Of a stretch of DNA of 64,000 nt, positions 28,118-37,126 are shown piece after piece; the stretch's first letter is position 1; each line of letters opens with the position of its first letter. The position numbers were made by a program, and so were the translations under genes. Source of the stretch: an uncultured Alphaproteobacteria bacterium (GTDB lineage Bacteria > Pseudomonadota > Alphaproteobacteria > RF32 > CAG-239). Location: NCBI GenBank assembly GCA_910577205.1, contig CAJTMA010000003.1, positions 42,034-106,033 on the forward strand. The letters are read 5' to 3'. Below the pieces are notes generated by a model that saw only the letters and a list, made by a program, of their open reading frames with translations, made no database searches and was not told the DNA's origin.

Positions 28118-31100
28118 ATGCGTAAACAATCTAAGTCCGGATTAAGCGAACTCGGCAGTTTGATGATTGAGGCGATGGCAATGTTAGCTCTCATTTCCAT
28201 GGTGACGCCGATTTTGTATAAAAAAGCAGCAGAACGGACAACCGAACTGCAGGATATTAACGCGGCGAGCCAGATGCGTTCGCTGATTAAGTCATTAGAT
28301 GATTATGTCAGTGATCACTATGACGATATTATCCAAGGGAAAAAGGTATCGCAAAATTGTCCGACGGCATCAGTTGATTTTAACGATATGAAAGCCACGA
28401 CAGGGGCATCTACTCAGAAAAAGACCATTAATATTGATCACTTCTGCGAATATTTGCCGTATGGTTTTTTGGATAAAGATAAAAAAGCGCAGGAAACCAA
28501 GACATTCAGCAAAAACTATAAAGTTGTCCTGAAAAAAGTGGACGGTGGTTCCGGGCGAAAAAGGGTCATTACGGCCTTTTTGGCAACAGATCCTAAGGAA
28601 GGCGACACTTTTCCGAAGCTGCGGGCGGCGCGTATTGCCTCGATGATCGGCAGTAACGGCGGTTTTATTAATGTTAACGGCGATAAGGCTTCCGCGATGG
28701 GTACGCAGGGTATTTGGGGCGTTGATAACCTGAATACGGATTTGGGTATTGCCACCAATACGGTGAAAGATGGTGCGGTTATTGCGTCCTCCGTGCAGGG
28801 GATTGCGGCGCAGGGCGGCGTTGATAATGAAAATGTGTTGTATCGCAAATACAGAAGCAATCGTGAGCTGAATACAATGGAAACTGATTTGCTGATGGGG
28901 GCAAATGCGGCACAAGGGCAGAATATTATCAATGTTAACCAGATGATTATTGAAGCCGGAAATGCCGGAAATTTCAAAGAAGGCACAAACGCCGCGAATA
29001 ATGCTTTGTATATTAAAAATGGGGGGATGACGGTCAAAGGCGGTATTACGGCAGCGGATACCAAGTTTAGTGTTGATACCGGTGGTAAAGCTACGGCTGT
29101 GGAGTATGTTGCCGGAAACTTTAATGCCAAAGACGGGGCTTTAAATTTGGGCGGTGCTTTTCAGGCAAGCAACAGCGGGCTGACGATGACTTACTCCGGA
29201 GGTTCTTGGAGTGCGACATCGGGTGTGAGCGGTGCGCCGGTGAATATCAATGCCAATACGAAGATTACAGGCAATTTGCATGTGACTGGCAATGAGTATC
29301 TTGGCGGCGATTTGCGTGTCGGCGGAACTATTGATGCCAATAAACTGCATGCGAGGACTCAGTTGTCTGCGGGAGGGGAGGCAAATGCTCCGACTAATGC
29401 AGTTATTACAGGAACAAGTTCTGTGTTTAAACAACCGACTTTTAGAATAGGCGGTACTGGTGAAAATGATGCGCGTTTGTCTACGAATGCAACTAAGACG
29501 GTTTTGCGCGGTGGGGCTGGCGGTTTATTGCTTGATTCATCGCAAAATGTGACGATGCAGAGTAGTCAGGCGGGTAAAGTTACTATCTCGGCCGGTACTG
29601 GTACATTGGATTTGGATTCCGGAAGTAATGTGACGATTGATTCGGCAGCGAGCGGGTATATTTCCCTTAATGGTTCACTGATGAAATTATATCCGTCAAC
29701 GGCAAAAGTTACGTCAATCGTGAATTCTTTTGTTACGGGTAATACAAGTGCCGAGACTAATTTAGGGGCGGCGGATGCAGCTTATTCTATCACCGATGTT
29801 CAGAATCGGCGGTTTAAGACAAAGAAAATGAATTTTGAGGTTGCTGATGGCAGTAACAGTAATGTCTTTACTATTGATCCGGGAGAAACGGGAATTTCCG
29901 GGCGGGCAGCAAAAGATAAAGCTTATGCCACAATGCGGGGTAAATTGACGGTGACGAATAATCCGGTAAGCGGAAAGACGACCAATGTCTTTCAGGTGAC
30001 GCCGTCCAATCAGACGGAAAATACTGCGGCAGTTAATGTCAGCAATGATTATTTGAGAGTTAATAATCTGACGGATGCCAGTAAGGTTATGACCGTTGAT
30101 ATCAAAGGGACGCAGAAAGCCGATACAGCTGCAAATAAAGGGCCGGTGTATGTTCGCAAAGGTGTGATTGAATTGGCTGCAAATACCGGAAGCACGGTCA
30201 GAGCTTTGAGCGAACATCAAGGTTATGTCAAAGCTGACAGGTTTGTTGCGAATAAAGCATTAGAAGCGAAAGCTTTGTCTAAGCCGACAGATTTAGGGTT
30301 TGATTTTATACAGTCGGTGAGTGCTGGTGCTTATGACCATTATCAGGTTAATCCGGCTTATACATCGGTGATGCATGATATTAAGCTGACAACCCGCGGC
30401 GGCGCTCGTTTGAGCGATATCTTACCGGACTTTATTAATAAAGGTATTTATATTGTTGATAATACTTATAAGATTGGTGAGGTTTCATCTAGTTGGTCTG
30501 ATGTGTATCCTAAAGGACATGCACTTGAAGGCCATCATCGCAGTTTTAATCCAACGACAGCCAAACCAGCAGACTGTGGTTCAGAGCATTCTTGCGAGGT
30601 TAGTCCCTGGGCTGGATTTGTGCCTGCTCCACAGTGTCCTCCGGGATATATGAAGGTGATAACCCTGACACCGGCAACTTTTTCTATGGCACAGGCTGGT
30701 ATTCCGGGGCCGCTGTCATCCGAGGTTAAGCCAGATTTGATTATTGACTATAATGTTCGAGATCCTAATGAATATGAGGATGGATATTCAGGTACTAAGC
30801 ATTACAATAAATCAGGTTATGTGACAACAGCGCCAACGCCTTTGTATTTCCAGAAAAATACTTGGTTGCGGTCAATGGTTATTCCTTATAATGCAGGTAC
30901 TAAAAGTTCTACTTTTAGGGGGTGGAGTACCGTAATGGGCTTTATTTATCCTTTCTCCTATTATAAAAAGTATATTCAGCTTATTGGGATGCCTGTTGAT
31001 ACGACAGGGGGAGAGAATAAGACGATTGTTTGGAACTTGTTCCCGGTATGGAATCAGACTTTGGAAGGTTATGCAACGGTTTATTGTTATTTTAATCGGG

Positions 31101-31240
31101 AAGAAGCGACATGGGATGCAACTCTGGTGGATAAGACCTATGATCAGCTGGGGAGCTTCCGTAATGTGTATAGTAAGTCTAATTCTTCATATGAATCCCG
31201 CTTAAATGACCCGACTCTGGGTTATAAAGATCCGTGGTAA
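28118..31240 (+). CDS. pilV: PilV-like type IV pilin tip protein, 1040 aa
   Basis: Starts with a class III/IVb prepilin leader: a short basic peptide, then G13 followed by SLMIEAMAML with Glu18 at +5 of the predicted mature protein. Residues 40-750 are rich in Gly, Asn, Thr and Ala with repeated short strands, as in beta-helical fibres. The last 280 residues hold a Cys-containing tip domain (CPPGYMKVITLTPATFSMAQ). This matches the architecture of PilV shaft/tip adhesins of conjugative type IV pili, although these are usually 400-500 residues. ATG 28118 has GAGGAGA upstream; the frame begins at 28103. No recombinase or invertible C-terminal cassettes are seen. Confidence 0.65.
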   Translation: MRKQSKSGLSELGSLMIEAMAMLALISMVTPILYKKAAERTTELQDINAASQMRSLIKSLDDYVSDHYDDIIQGKKVSQNCPTASVDFNDMKATTGASTQKKTINIDHFCEYLPYGFLDKDKKAQETKTFSKNYKVVLKKVDGGSGRKRVITAFLATDPKEGDTFPKLRAARIASMIGSNGGFINVNGDKASAMGTQGIWGVDNLNTDLGIATNTVKDGAVIASSVQGIAAQGGVDNENVLYRKYRSNRELNTMETDLLMGANAAQGQNIINVNQMIIEAGNAGNFKEGTNAANNALYIKNGGMTVKGGITAADTKFSVDTGGKATAVEYVAGNFNAKDGALNLGGAFQASNSGLTMTYSGGSWSATSGVSGAPVNINANTKITGNLHVTGNEYLGGDLRVGGTIDANKLHARTQLSAGGEANAPTNAVITGTSSVFKQPTFRIGGTGENDARLSTNATKTVLRGGAGGLLLDSSQNVTMQSSQAGKVTISAGTGTLDLDSGSNVTIDSAASGYISLNGSLMKLYPSTAKVTSIVNSFVTGNTSAETNLGAADAAYSITDVQNRRFKTKKMNFEVADGSNSNVFTIDPGETGISGRAAKDKAYATMRGKLTVTNNPVSGKTTNVFQVTPSNQTENTAAVNVSNDYLRVNNLTDASKVMTVDIKGTQKADTAANKGPVYVRKGVIELAANTGSTVRALSEHQGYVKADRFVANKALEAKALSKPTDLGFDFIQSVSAGAYDHYQVNPAYTSVMHDIKLTTRGGARLSDILPDFINKGIYIVDNTYKIGEVSSSWSDVYPKGHALEGHHRSFNPTTAKPADCGSEHSCEVSPWAGFVPAPQCPPGYMKVITLTPATFSMAQAGIPGPLSSEVKPDLIIDYNVRDPNEYEDGYSGTKHYNKSGYVTTAPTPLYFQKNTWLRSMVIPYNAGTKSSTFRGWSTVMGFIYPFSYYKKYIQLIGMPVDTTGGENKTIVWNLFPVWNQTLEGYATVYCYFNREEATWDATLVDKTYDQLGSFRNVYSKSNSSYESRLNDPTLGYKDPW

Positions 31241-31255
31241 TGTCTGGCAGTTATG

Positions 31256-31288
31256 CACCCCCGTTGAGTAAACGGGGGTGTTTTTTTT
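31256..31288 (+). terminator. Rho-independent terminator of the pilin operon
   Basis: Perfect 10-base stem CACCCCCGTT / AACGGGGGTG, 5-base loop, and a run of eight T. Strong. Confidence 0.95.
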
Positions 31289-31361
31289 AGAATAATCATT
31301 TCCTGCCGTCGTGCCTACGAGCACAAAGGTGTGTGTGAGTATAAGGCATTTCTCTTTAAAT

Positions 31362-31445
31362 TGTCATTGCGAGCAAAGCGAAGCAATCTCGGCTATATTA
31401 AAATAAGGCTGGGATTACTTCGTCACGTTGTTCCTCGTAATGACG
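31362..31445. repeat. Large palindromic repeat 1
   Basis: Left part TGTCATTGCGAGCAAAGCGA and onward is an imperfect inverted copy of the right part ending TCCTCGTAATGACG. The GTCATTGCGAG...CGAAGCAATCTC type is a widely seen bacterial intergenic palindrome. The core CGAAG-AATCTC recurs at 63084. Confidence 0.75.
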
Positions 31446-31586
31446 ATATTTGTTTTTAGCCCCTTTATACTCGCTTTCTGAGGAGCTATGCGACAAAGAA
31501 TCCATCTCCAGACAACCGCTAAGTAGACAGCGTACCACTTTTGACTTGGATCTTTCGCCTACGGCTCAAGATGACACGTTCTGAAC

Positions 31587-31694
31587 GTCATGCTGAGGAA
31601 CATAGTGACGAAGTATCCATATCAAAACATCCGCAGGGTAAACATTGTGCCTGTTTGAATATGGATCCTTCACCGCGTTGCGGTTCAGGATGAC
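31587..31694. repeat. Large palindromic repeat 2
   Basis: GTCATGCTGAGGAACATAGT...GAAGTATCCATAT (31587-31623) pairs imperfectly with ATATGGATCCTTCACC...GGTTCAGGATGAC (31659-31694). It can form a hairpin of more than 30 base pairs with bulges. No coding potential. Confidence 0.75.
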
Positions 31695-31709
31695 GGGAGA
31701 GGGGGGGAT

Positions 31710-31781
31710 GGCTGAGATTACTTTGTCACTATGTTTCGGAACATAGTGAGCAAGCAGCGAAGCTGTCGTGCTTCAATGACA
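31710..31781. repeat. Palindromic repeat 3 with a TCGG-loop hairpin
   Basis: GAGATTACTTTGTCAC repeats part of repeat 1. It leads into a stem CACTATGTT-tcgg-AACATAGTG (about 31726-31748) and ends TTCAATGAC. Repeats 1-3 fill most of the 670-base gap 31241-31907, which holds no gene. Confidence 0.65.
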
Positions 31782-31907
31782 GTGTTTGTGTTAAAGCTTC
31801 CTTATTCTCGGGTTGCTTTCAAGCCCCGGAGGTGTGGTGACGTTGGATAGATTAAGACAATCTTTAAAATTATCTGCTATTCTGACTAATATTCAGGGAG
31901 ATGACAG

Positions 31908-32675
31908 ATGATGAAAAAAACTGTATTGGGGATTTCCGTTCTTAGCACTTTGGCGATGGTTTCGGATGTTTATGCGCAGGCGACTTATTTTGGAGATGAG
32001 CCGGAAGGGGTTCAATCTTTTCAACAGAATAAGGATGCCTGGCGTCGTCAGGATGGCAAACGTTTGGAAATTTTGCAGAGCATTTCTGATTCTGTCGGGC
32101 AGGCGGCATTAGCTAATATAACCGGGGCAGAACAGGCTTTTTGCTATCAGGTTACCAGCCGTCCGAATAATTACAGCGGTTATACAATTAACGGGATGGC
32201 CGTTACCGGTTTTTGCGGTTTGGTCGGAGAGCCTTTGCGTGAAACGATTAAAGAGCAATTTTTCTCCACAAGCGATAATATTGATTTTATGAATGCTGAA
32301 AAATGCATTATCAAGCCCAAATTGATGATACGCTGGGTGCGCGGGGTGGATGTGACGGATATGCTGATTTCTGCGCCTTGTTATTCATATTCGATTTTTT
32401 ATGGCGGCAAAGTTCGCACTTTTAACTTTAAGCCCGGTGCGGAAATTATTGATGTTATGGTAGATTCTTTTAAGGATTTGACAGTTCCTTTTGTTTCTCC
32501 GGCATTGTTGAACCAGTTGCTGCCGGTCGGTGTGCCGCAGACAACGGAGCAAAAAGAGATTGTTAAGGAGCAGAGTGGCCCTGTTCGTAAATGGGAGCAG
32601 CAGAAGCCTAAAGTATCGCAACAGCCGGCTCAGGGGGCTAAAAAAGGTTGGAATAATCTTAATTTTGGCCGATGA
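31908..32675 (+). CDS. Hypothetical secreted protein, 255 aa
   Basis: Signal peptide MMKKTVLGISVLSTLAMVSD with cleavage near VYAQA. The mature protein has four or more Cys (FCYQV, GFCGL, KCIIKP, APCYS) and a Gln/Lys-rich C-terminal tail. Two adjacent ATGs (31908, 31911) follow GGGAGATGACAG; either may be used. No family recognised. It stands alone, after the palindrome block and convergent with pit. Confidence 0.7.
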   Translation: MMKKTVLGISVLSTLAMVSDVYAQATYFGDEPEGVQSFQQNKDAWRRQDGKRLEILQSISDSVGQAALANITGAEQAFCYQVTSRPNNYSGYTINGMAVTGFCGLVGEPLRETIKEQFFSTSDNIDFMNAEKCIIKPKLMIRWVRGVDVTDMLISAPCYSYSIFYGGKVRTFNFKPGAEIIDVMVDSFKDLTVPFVSPALLNQLLPVGVPQTTEQKEIVKEQSGPVRKWEQQKPKVSQQPAQGAKKGWNNLNFGR

Positions 32676-32776
32676 TGGCAGTGACGCAAGTGGCGTACTG
32701 ATAAATATGGTGGCACAGCTTCCATATTTTACCTCAGGGATAGCAAGAAAGGGATGTTTTTTAGTCCGGCAAGAAA

Positions 32777-33832
32777 TTAATCCGGCAGGAAGACCGTTTG
32801 GTTAAAAACATTCTCCAGAAAGAACAGCGAGATAAAGCACAGCATTGCAGAAATGACCGGTGTGGTTATCCAGCCGATAGAGATTTTCCCCAAAATGTCC
32901 CAGCGGATGTTGCGTCCGCCTTTGGCAATGCCAATTCCCATAACCGCGCCAATCACGGCTTGAGAGCTGGAAACCGGAACGAGCGGCAGAGCCGGGAGAT
33001 TATGATTTTGCAAAAATTGTTCCAGCCCTTGAGAGGCGAACATAAATAAAACGATTGATTGGGACACGACGACAATCCAGGCGACAATCGGGCTCATCAC
33101 CATGATTTTTTTGCCGATGGTACGCATAATTTGATGTGAACGGGTGAAGATGCCGATGCTGATTGCCAAAGCACCGATAAGAAATAACAACTGCGTTGCC
33201 GAAAGGCTGAAACCGTGCCAGCTGATGCTTTGCAGAGGATTGGCATCAACAAATACCCCCATGACATTACCGATATTGTTTGCTCCCAGAGCATAAGCCC
33301 CGAAAGCGCCGGTGAGAATTAAACCGATACGGGTGTGACAGTCCAAGCGGAGCAAATGTATTTTGGCGTGTTTTAGCCAGATGCGGGTTAATCCATAAAG
33401 GCAGATGGCAATAATGCCGGAGAGGAGCGGGCAGAGAATCCAGGTGCTGACGATTTCGGAAAGGATGCCGTAATCGGTCGGTTTGCTGCTGTAGCAGTTC
33501 CAGCCGATAATCGCACCGACAATAGATTGTGATGTTGAAACAGGAATCGAACTGCTGACCATCCAATATACGGTGACCGCCGCGGCAAAAGCGCACATAA
33601 AAGCCCCGGCAAGCGTGTTGACAGCCCCAAGTTCGGTCAGGGTTTTACTGGCGCCGCCGCCGGCAAAAACCGCGCCGATGATAACAAAAACGGAGGCGAT
33701 AATTGCGGCTGTGCGGAAGCGCACCATTTTCGTGCCGACTGCCGTGCCAAAAATATTGGCGGCATCATTAGCACCGAGTGACCAGCCCAGAAAAAGGCCG
33801 CTGCTTAAGAAGACAAAAAACAGATAGTCCAT
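32777..33832 (-). CDS. pit: PiT-family inorganic phosphate transporter
   Basis: Polytopic membrane transporter of phosphate (often as metal phosphate). 351 residues with about ten helices. The duplicated PiT signature is visible as GANDAANIFGTAVGTK near residue 20 and ALGANNIGNVMGV near 177, plus SIPVSTSQSIVGAIIG and VPVSSSQAVIGAVMG. It follows the DUF47 gene by 11 bases, the usual pairing. Confidence 0.95.
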   Translation of the reverse strand: MDYLFFVFLSSGLFLGWSLGANDAANIFGTAVGTKMVRFRTAAIIASVFVIIGAVFAGGGASKTLTELGAVNTLAGAFMCAFAAAVTVYWMVSSSIPVSTSQSIVGAIIGWNCYSSKPTDYGILSEIVSTWILCPLLSGIIAICLYGLTRIWLKHAKIHLLRLDCHTRIGLILTGAFGAYALGANNIGNVMGVFVDANPLQSISWHGFSLSATQLLFLIGALAISIGIFTRSHQIMRTIGKKIMVMSPIVAWIVVVSQSIVLFMFASQGLEQFLQNHNLPALPLVPVSSSQAVIGAVMGIGIAKGGRNIRWDILGKISIGWITTPVISAMLCFISLFFLENVFNQTVFLPD

Positions 33833-33843
33833 CTGAAGCTCCG

Positions 33844-34503
33844 TTAAATATCGCGTTTGATTGTGAAGATAAGCAACTCATCGATACAGTCTTCGGCAAT
33901 ATCGGCAATGTCGGCAATATCAGTAATCAAGTTGCTGAGCTGCAGTTTGTTTGCCAGCGGTAAGTCCGAATCGAAAATAGCTTCTTTCATATGGCCTGAA
34001 GTCAGGTCGGTTTCATGTTCCATAAAGTAAACTTTTTGCGAATAATCGCGCACAGTGCTGATGTCGCGGAAAAATGCCCGGGAAGCAATTGCCATATTTT
34101 CACAGCAATCGGTAACCTGCTCGCAAAGTTCCTGCATACGCAGGTGGTATTCGGCAGGAAAATCAGGGCGCTCGATATAAAAGCGGTAGGCGACTTCATC
34201 AAATTTATTGATGACCTTGTCCAAATTTTCTACCAGATTGAGAACGTCTGCCCTCAGGTCGGGAATCAGGTTTTGTTCATACAGGCGGCTTTCGATGTCA
34301 CGGCGGAGGACGTCCGCGTCGTGCTCGATTTGTTTAATCTGCTTGTTGAGTTTCTTATATTCTTCGCTGCGTTGTTCGGTTAAGTATATGCGGATGGCTT
34401 TCTTAAAAGTCATGGCCGCATCGATAATCTTGTCATGGAAGGAGTCAATCTTGCTTTCCAATGATTTTGTTTGCGAAAATAATGAGATTTTGACCTGAAA
34501 CAT
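33844..34503 (-). CDS. DUF47/PhoU-like protein paired with PiT
   Basis: 219 residues, all-helical, PhoU-like fold of the TIGR00153/DUF47 family, encoded just upstream of PiT transporters and thought to regulate them. It has the acidic helices KLNKQIKQIEHDADVLRRDI and VLNLVENLDKVINKFDEV. A small internal triplication (DIADIADIAED) near the C-terminus comes from three copies of a GGCAATATC-like unit. AAGGA lies upstream of the ATG. Confidence 0.9.
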   Translation of the reverse strand: MFQVKISLFSQTKSLESKIDSFHDKIIDAAMTFKKAIRIYLTEQRSEEYKKLNKQIKQIEHDADVLRRDIESRLYEQNLIPDLRADVLNLVENLDKVINKFDEVAYRFYIERPDFPAEYHLRMQELCEQVTDCCENMAIASRAFFRDISTVRDYSQKVYFMEHETDLTSGHMKEAIFDSDLPLANKLQLSNLITDIADIADIAEDCIDELLIFTIKRDI

Positions 34504-34610
34504 CTAAAACTATTCCTTGAGTTAAAAAAGTTTTCTTCAGTATAATTCCCAATTATGAACAAAGCTTTAGCAATTATCGCTTTATTTAGCAAATATAATT
34601 ATCTTTTCTC

Positions 34611-34639
34611 TTGTAAATATATTACAGATTGTCTAAATT
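34611..34639 (+). promoter_or_regulatory. Candidate promoter of the DsbA-like gene
   Basis: TTGTAA (34611-34616), 17-base spacer, TAAATT (34634-34639), 41 bases before the ATG. A second AT-rich TATAAT-like box lies at 34654-34660. Confidence 0.45.
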
Positions 34640-34680
34640 ATAGGTGTTTTAATTATAATTCGAAACTTAAGGATACCACT

Positions 34681-35397
34681 ATGAACAAATTGAATTCAAT
34701 TTATGTTTCTATTTTGGCGCTGATTGTGGCCGGTGTTGCATTGGCTATGAACTTTGTCGGTTGCGGAGCAAAAAAATCTGCCGAGGTTGAGCAGGCTTTG
34801 CTGGAAAACCCGGAAATGATTGTCAATGCTATGCAGAAATATGAACAAAATATGCGTGAGCAGGCTATGGCCGGCGCTCAAAAGTTGATTGAAGAAAATA
34901 TTGCCGCTATCAATAACGGTGCTAATACCCCGTTTGTCGGTCCGGAAGATGCTGAAAAAGTCGTTGTTGAATTCTTTGACTATTCCTGCGGCTACTGCCA
35001 CAGATTGTATCCGGAGCTGAAGGCTGTTATGGCTAACAACAGCGATGTTAAATTTGCATTCAAACCGCTGACTTTCGTTTCTCCGGTTTCTGAATATGCT
35101 GCCCGCGCTGTTTTGGCAGCCAACAAACAAGGTAAATTTGTTGAAATGCACAATGCGATGTTCGATTTCGGCGGTCAGCTGACTGAAGCTGCTATTGATG
35201 AAATTGCTGCTCAGCAGGGTTTGGATGTTGAAAAATACAAAGCTGACATGAATTCTCAGGAAGTCAGTGATGAACTGGCTGCTGTCAGCGAACTGGCTAA
35301 CAAAATCCAGATTAACGGTGTTCCGGCTCTGGTTGTTAACGGTAAAATGGTTCAGACTTTGGATGGCGGCGTTATTCAAGACGCTATCAACAAATAG
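34681..35397 (+). CDS. DsbA-family (Com1-like) thiol oxidoreductase, lipid- or membrane-anchored
   Basis: 238 residues. N-terminal signal with a possible lipobox (FVGC, Cys28), a helical linker, then a thioredoxin fold with active site Cys103-Gly-Tyr-Cys106 in FFDYSCGYCHR and a cis-Pro loop GVPAL. This is the layout of Com1/DsbA-like proteins of Alphaproteobacteria that form or shuffle disulfides in the periplasm. Several Cys-rich secreted proteins here are plausible substrates. The ATG at 34681 follows AAGGATACCACT; the frame to 34555 is not needed. Confidence 0.9.
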   Translation: MNKLNSIYVSILALIVAGVALAMNFVGCGAKKSAEVEQALLENPEMIVNAMQKYEQNMREQAMAGAQKLIEENIAAINNGANTPFVGPEDAEKVVVEFFDYSCGYCHRLYPELKAVMANNSDVKFAFKPLTFVSPVSEYAARAVLAANKQGKFVEMHNAMFDFGGQLTEAAIDEIAAQQGLDVEKYKADMNSQEVSDELAAVSELANKIQINGVPALVVNGKMVQTLDGGVIQDAINK

Positions 35398-35416
35398 TCT
35401 GTCATTGACAGATAAT

Positions 35417-35447
35417 AAAAAAGGAGTTCTGCGGAACTCCTTTTTTT
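35417..35447. terminator. Terminator between the DsbA-like gene and ispA
   Basis: 13-base stem AAAAAAGGAGTTC / GAACTCCTTTTTT with a 4-base loop, symmetric enough to serve both convergent genes. Confidence 0.9.
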
Positions 35448-35476
35448 GTGGCGTGGATTTTTATAAATAAGATTGA

Positions 35477-36376
35477 TTAGTAATTCCGGTCAATAATATA
35501 TTGGGCTAAAGCTTTCAGGTTCTCGGCTTTGCTGCCGAAGATTGACAGGGCTTCCTTAGCCTGTTCAATCAGCTGTTTAGCGATTTGCCGGGCGTTTTCC
35601 AAGCCATAGAGCGTGACAAAAGTGACTTTGCCCTGATTGACATCTTTATTGAGCGTTTTGCCGACCAGCTCTTGTTCCCCTTCCACGTCGAGAATATCAT
35701 CGGCAATTTGAAAGGCAATGCCGATACCGCGGGCATAAGCTGCCAAAGCTTGGCGTTGTTGGGTATCAGCTCCGCCGAGAATAGCACCGGCCTCGCAGGC
35801 ATAGCTTATCAGGCGTCCGGTTTTCATTTCCTCAATGTGTTTTATGAGTTTTTCACCGTCTGTGTCGGCTGGCAATTTTTCAGCGTATAAATCAAGCATT
35901 TGTCCGGCAATCATACCGTCAAAAGCACCTGCGCCTTTGGCTAAAGCAGATATTAATTCACAGCGTACAGATGTGTCAGCGGCTGTTTTTGGGGAGCTTA
36001 AAACCTCAAAGGCATAAGTCAGCAGCCCGTCCCCTGCGAGAATCGCCGTCGCTTCATCGTATTGTTTATGGCAGGTTGGCTTGCCGCGTCTTAAGTCATC
36101 ATTATCCATGGCCGGCAAATCGTCATGAATCAGCGAATAGCTGTGCAGCATTTCCAAAGCGGCTGCGGTATGTAACGTTTCTTCAAAGCCAAGATTAAAC
36201 AAGCGGCCGGTTTCATAAACCAGATAGGGGCGCAACCTTTTGCCGCCGTTCATGACCGAGTAGCGCATGGCTTCGGCAACGCGGGATTCCGGACCGTCAG
36301 GCAGAGTAAAAAAATGGGGCAGCTGTTGGTTAAAACGTTCAGAATAAGCTGCGAGGATGCTTTTAATATCGGTCAT
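35477..36376 (-). CDS. ispA: Polyprenyl (farnesyl) diphosphate synthase
   Basis: Condenses isoprenyl units to farnesyl (or geranylgeranyl) diphosphate. 299 residues. First Asp-rich motif DDLPAMDNDD at 85-94 and second motif QIADDILD near 222-229, with GGKRLRP at 44-50. xseB lies 3 bases upstream, the standard xseB-ispA order; dxs, often next, is absent. Confidence 0.95.
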   Translation of the reverse strand: MTDIKSILAAYSERFNQQLPHFFTLPDGPESRVAEAMRYSVMNGGKRLRPYLVYETGRLFNLGFEETLHTAAALEMLHSYSLIHDDLPAMDNDDLRRGKPTCHKQYDEATAILAGDGLLTYAFEVLSSPKTAADTSVRCELISALAKGAGAFDGMIAGQMLDLYAEKLPADTDGEKLIKHIEEMKTGRLISYACEAGAILGGADTQQRQALAAYARGIGIAFQIADDILDVEGEQELVGKTLNKDVNQGKVTFVTLYGLENARQIAKQLIEQAKEALSIFGSKAENLKALAQYIIDRNY

Positions 36377-36379
36377 TGT

Positions 36380-36622
36380 TTATTCCATCGGCGGCAAAGG
36401 AGATGTTTTGATTTCGCCGGTTGGCGTGACTTCAATCTTTTCGATTTTGAGTTGGGCTGCCTGCAGTTTCTTTTCGCAGAATTGTTTCAGCTTGACGGCT
36501 TGTTCATAAGCGCTGACCGCATCATCCAATTTTATGCGTCCGCTTTCCAATTCGCGGACAATGTTTTCTAATTTTAACAGAGCTTCTTCAAAGCTCAACT
36601 CTTTCGGTTCTTCTTCTGTCAT
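36380..36622 (-). CDS. xseB: Exodeoxyribonuclease VII small subunit
   Basis: 80 residues with the XseB helical pair: FEEALLKLENIVRELESGRI and LDDAVSAYEQAVKLKQFCEKK. Forms ExoVII with XseA, degrading single-stranded DNA. Just upstream of ispA, as in many proteobacteria. Confidence 0.93.
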   Translation of the reverse strand: MTEEEPKELSFEEALLKLENIVRELESGRIKLDDAVSAYEQAVKLKQFCEKKLQAAQLKIEKIEVTPTGEIKTSPLPPME

Positions 36623-36635
36623 CAGATACTCCTTT

Positions 36636-36770
36636 GCTAATTTAGGGCAATTTTAGTATATTCGCCGCGCCTTGGCAACAGCAATATAATCAATGTGATT
36701 AACAGCTAAAGTCTATATAGCTCTTAGTTGTTCTACAACTCCCGCTTTGCTGAATTTTATGCTAAATTAG
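36636..36770. promoter_or_regulatory. Two CTAATTTAG-type sites between xseB and the ArsR gene
   Basis: GCTAATTTAG (36636-36645) and GCTAAATTAG (36761-36770) are inverted copies of one near-palindromic motif. They flank the divergent region, the second just before the ArsR gene. They are candidate operators for that repressor. Confidence 0.35.
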
Positions 36771-36791
36771 TAATACATAAAGGAGAAGGAA

Positions 36792-37079
36792 ATGAAGAAT
36801 TTAGCTGTCAGCAAAGGTTCGGCAATGATGAAGGCCTTGGGGAATTCTAAGCGTCTGGAAATTTTGTATTATTTGGCCGATAAGGAAATGAATGTAGGCG
36901 AACTGGAGAAAAAGGTCGGCTTGAGCCAATCGGCCTTATCTCAGCATTTGGCGGTTTTGCGTAATAATGAAATTGTTAAAACCCGCAGGGAGGCTCAGAC
37001 AATTTATTATTCTATCCGTAGTGAAACAGCCCTTAAGCTTTTGGCTCTGTTGGATAAATTATATAACAAACCCTATTAG
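36792..37079 (+). CDS. ArsR/SmtB-family winged-helix repressor
   Basis: 95 residues with the ArsR winged helix: ALGNSKRLEILYYLADKEMN, then recognition helix LSQSALSQHLAVLRNN and wing VKTRREAQTIYYSI. It contains no Cys, so a thiolate metal-sensing site of the ArsR/SmtB kind is absent; it may sense something else or act constitutively. AAAGGAGAAGGAA precedes the ATG. It is divergent from xseB-ispA. Confidence 0.9.
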   Translation: MKNLAVSKGSAMMKALGNSKRLEILYYLADKEMNVGELEKKVGLSQSALSQHLAVLRNNEIVKTRREAQTIYYSIRSETALKLLALLDKLYNKPY

Positions 37080-37097
37080 TGAGGGGAAATAATAAAC

Positions 37098-37126
37098 AGC
37101 CACAGCCGATTAATTTTCGGCTGTGG
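37098..37126. terminator. Terminator overlapping the 3' end of rnd
   Basis: CCACAGCCGA / TCGGCTGTGG stem (10 base pairs, small loop) between the convergent ArsR and rnd genes. The rnd stop codon lies in the loop, so the last rnd codons form one arm. Confidence 0.7.

Noticed and set aside
28118-31240. Shufflon (invertible pilV C-terminal segments)
   Set aside because: No recombinase gene and no paired inverted sites near the 3' end of the gene; only one C-terminal region is present.
31289-31907. CRISPR array
   Set aside because: Repeats are large palindromes of differing sequence with irregular spacing; there is no regular repeat-spacer pattern or cas gene.
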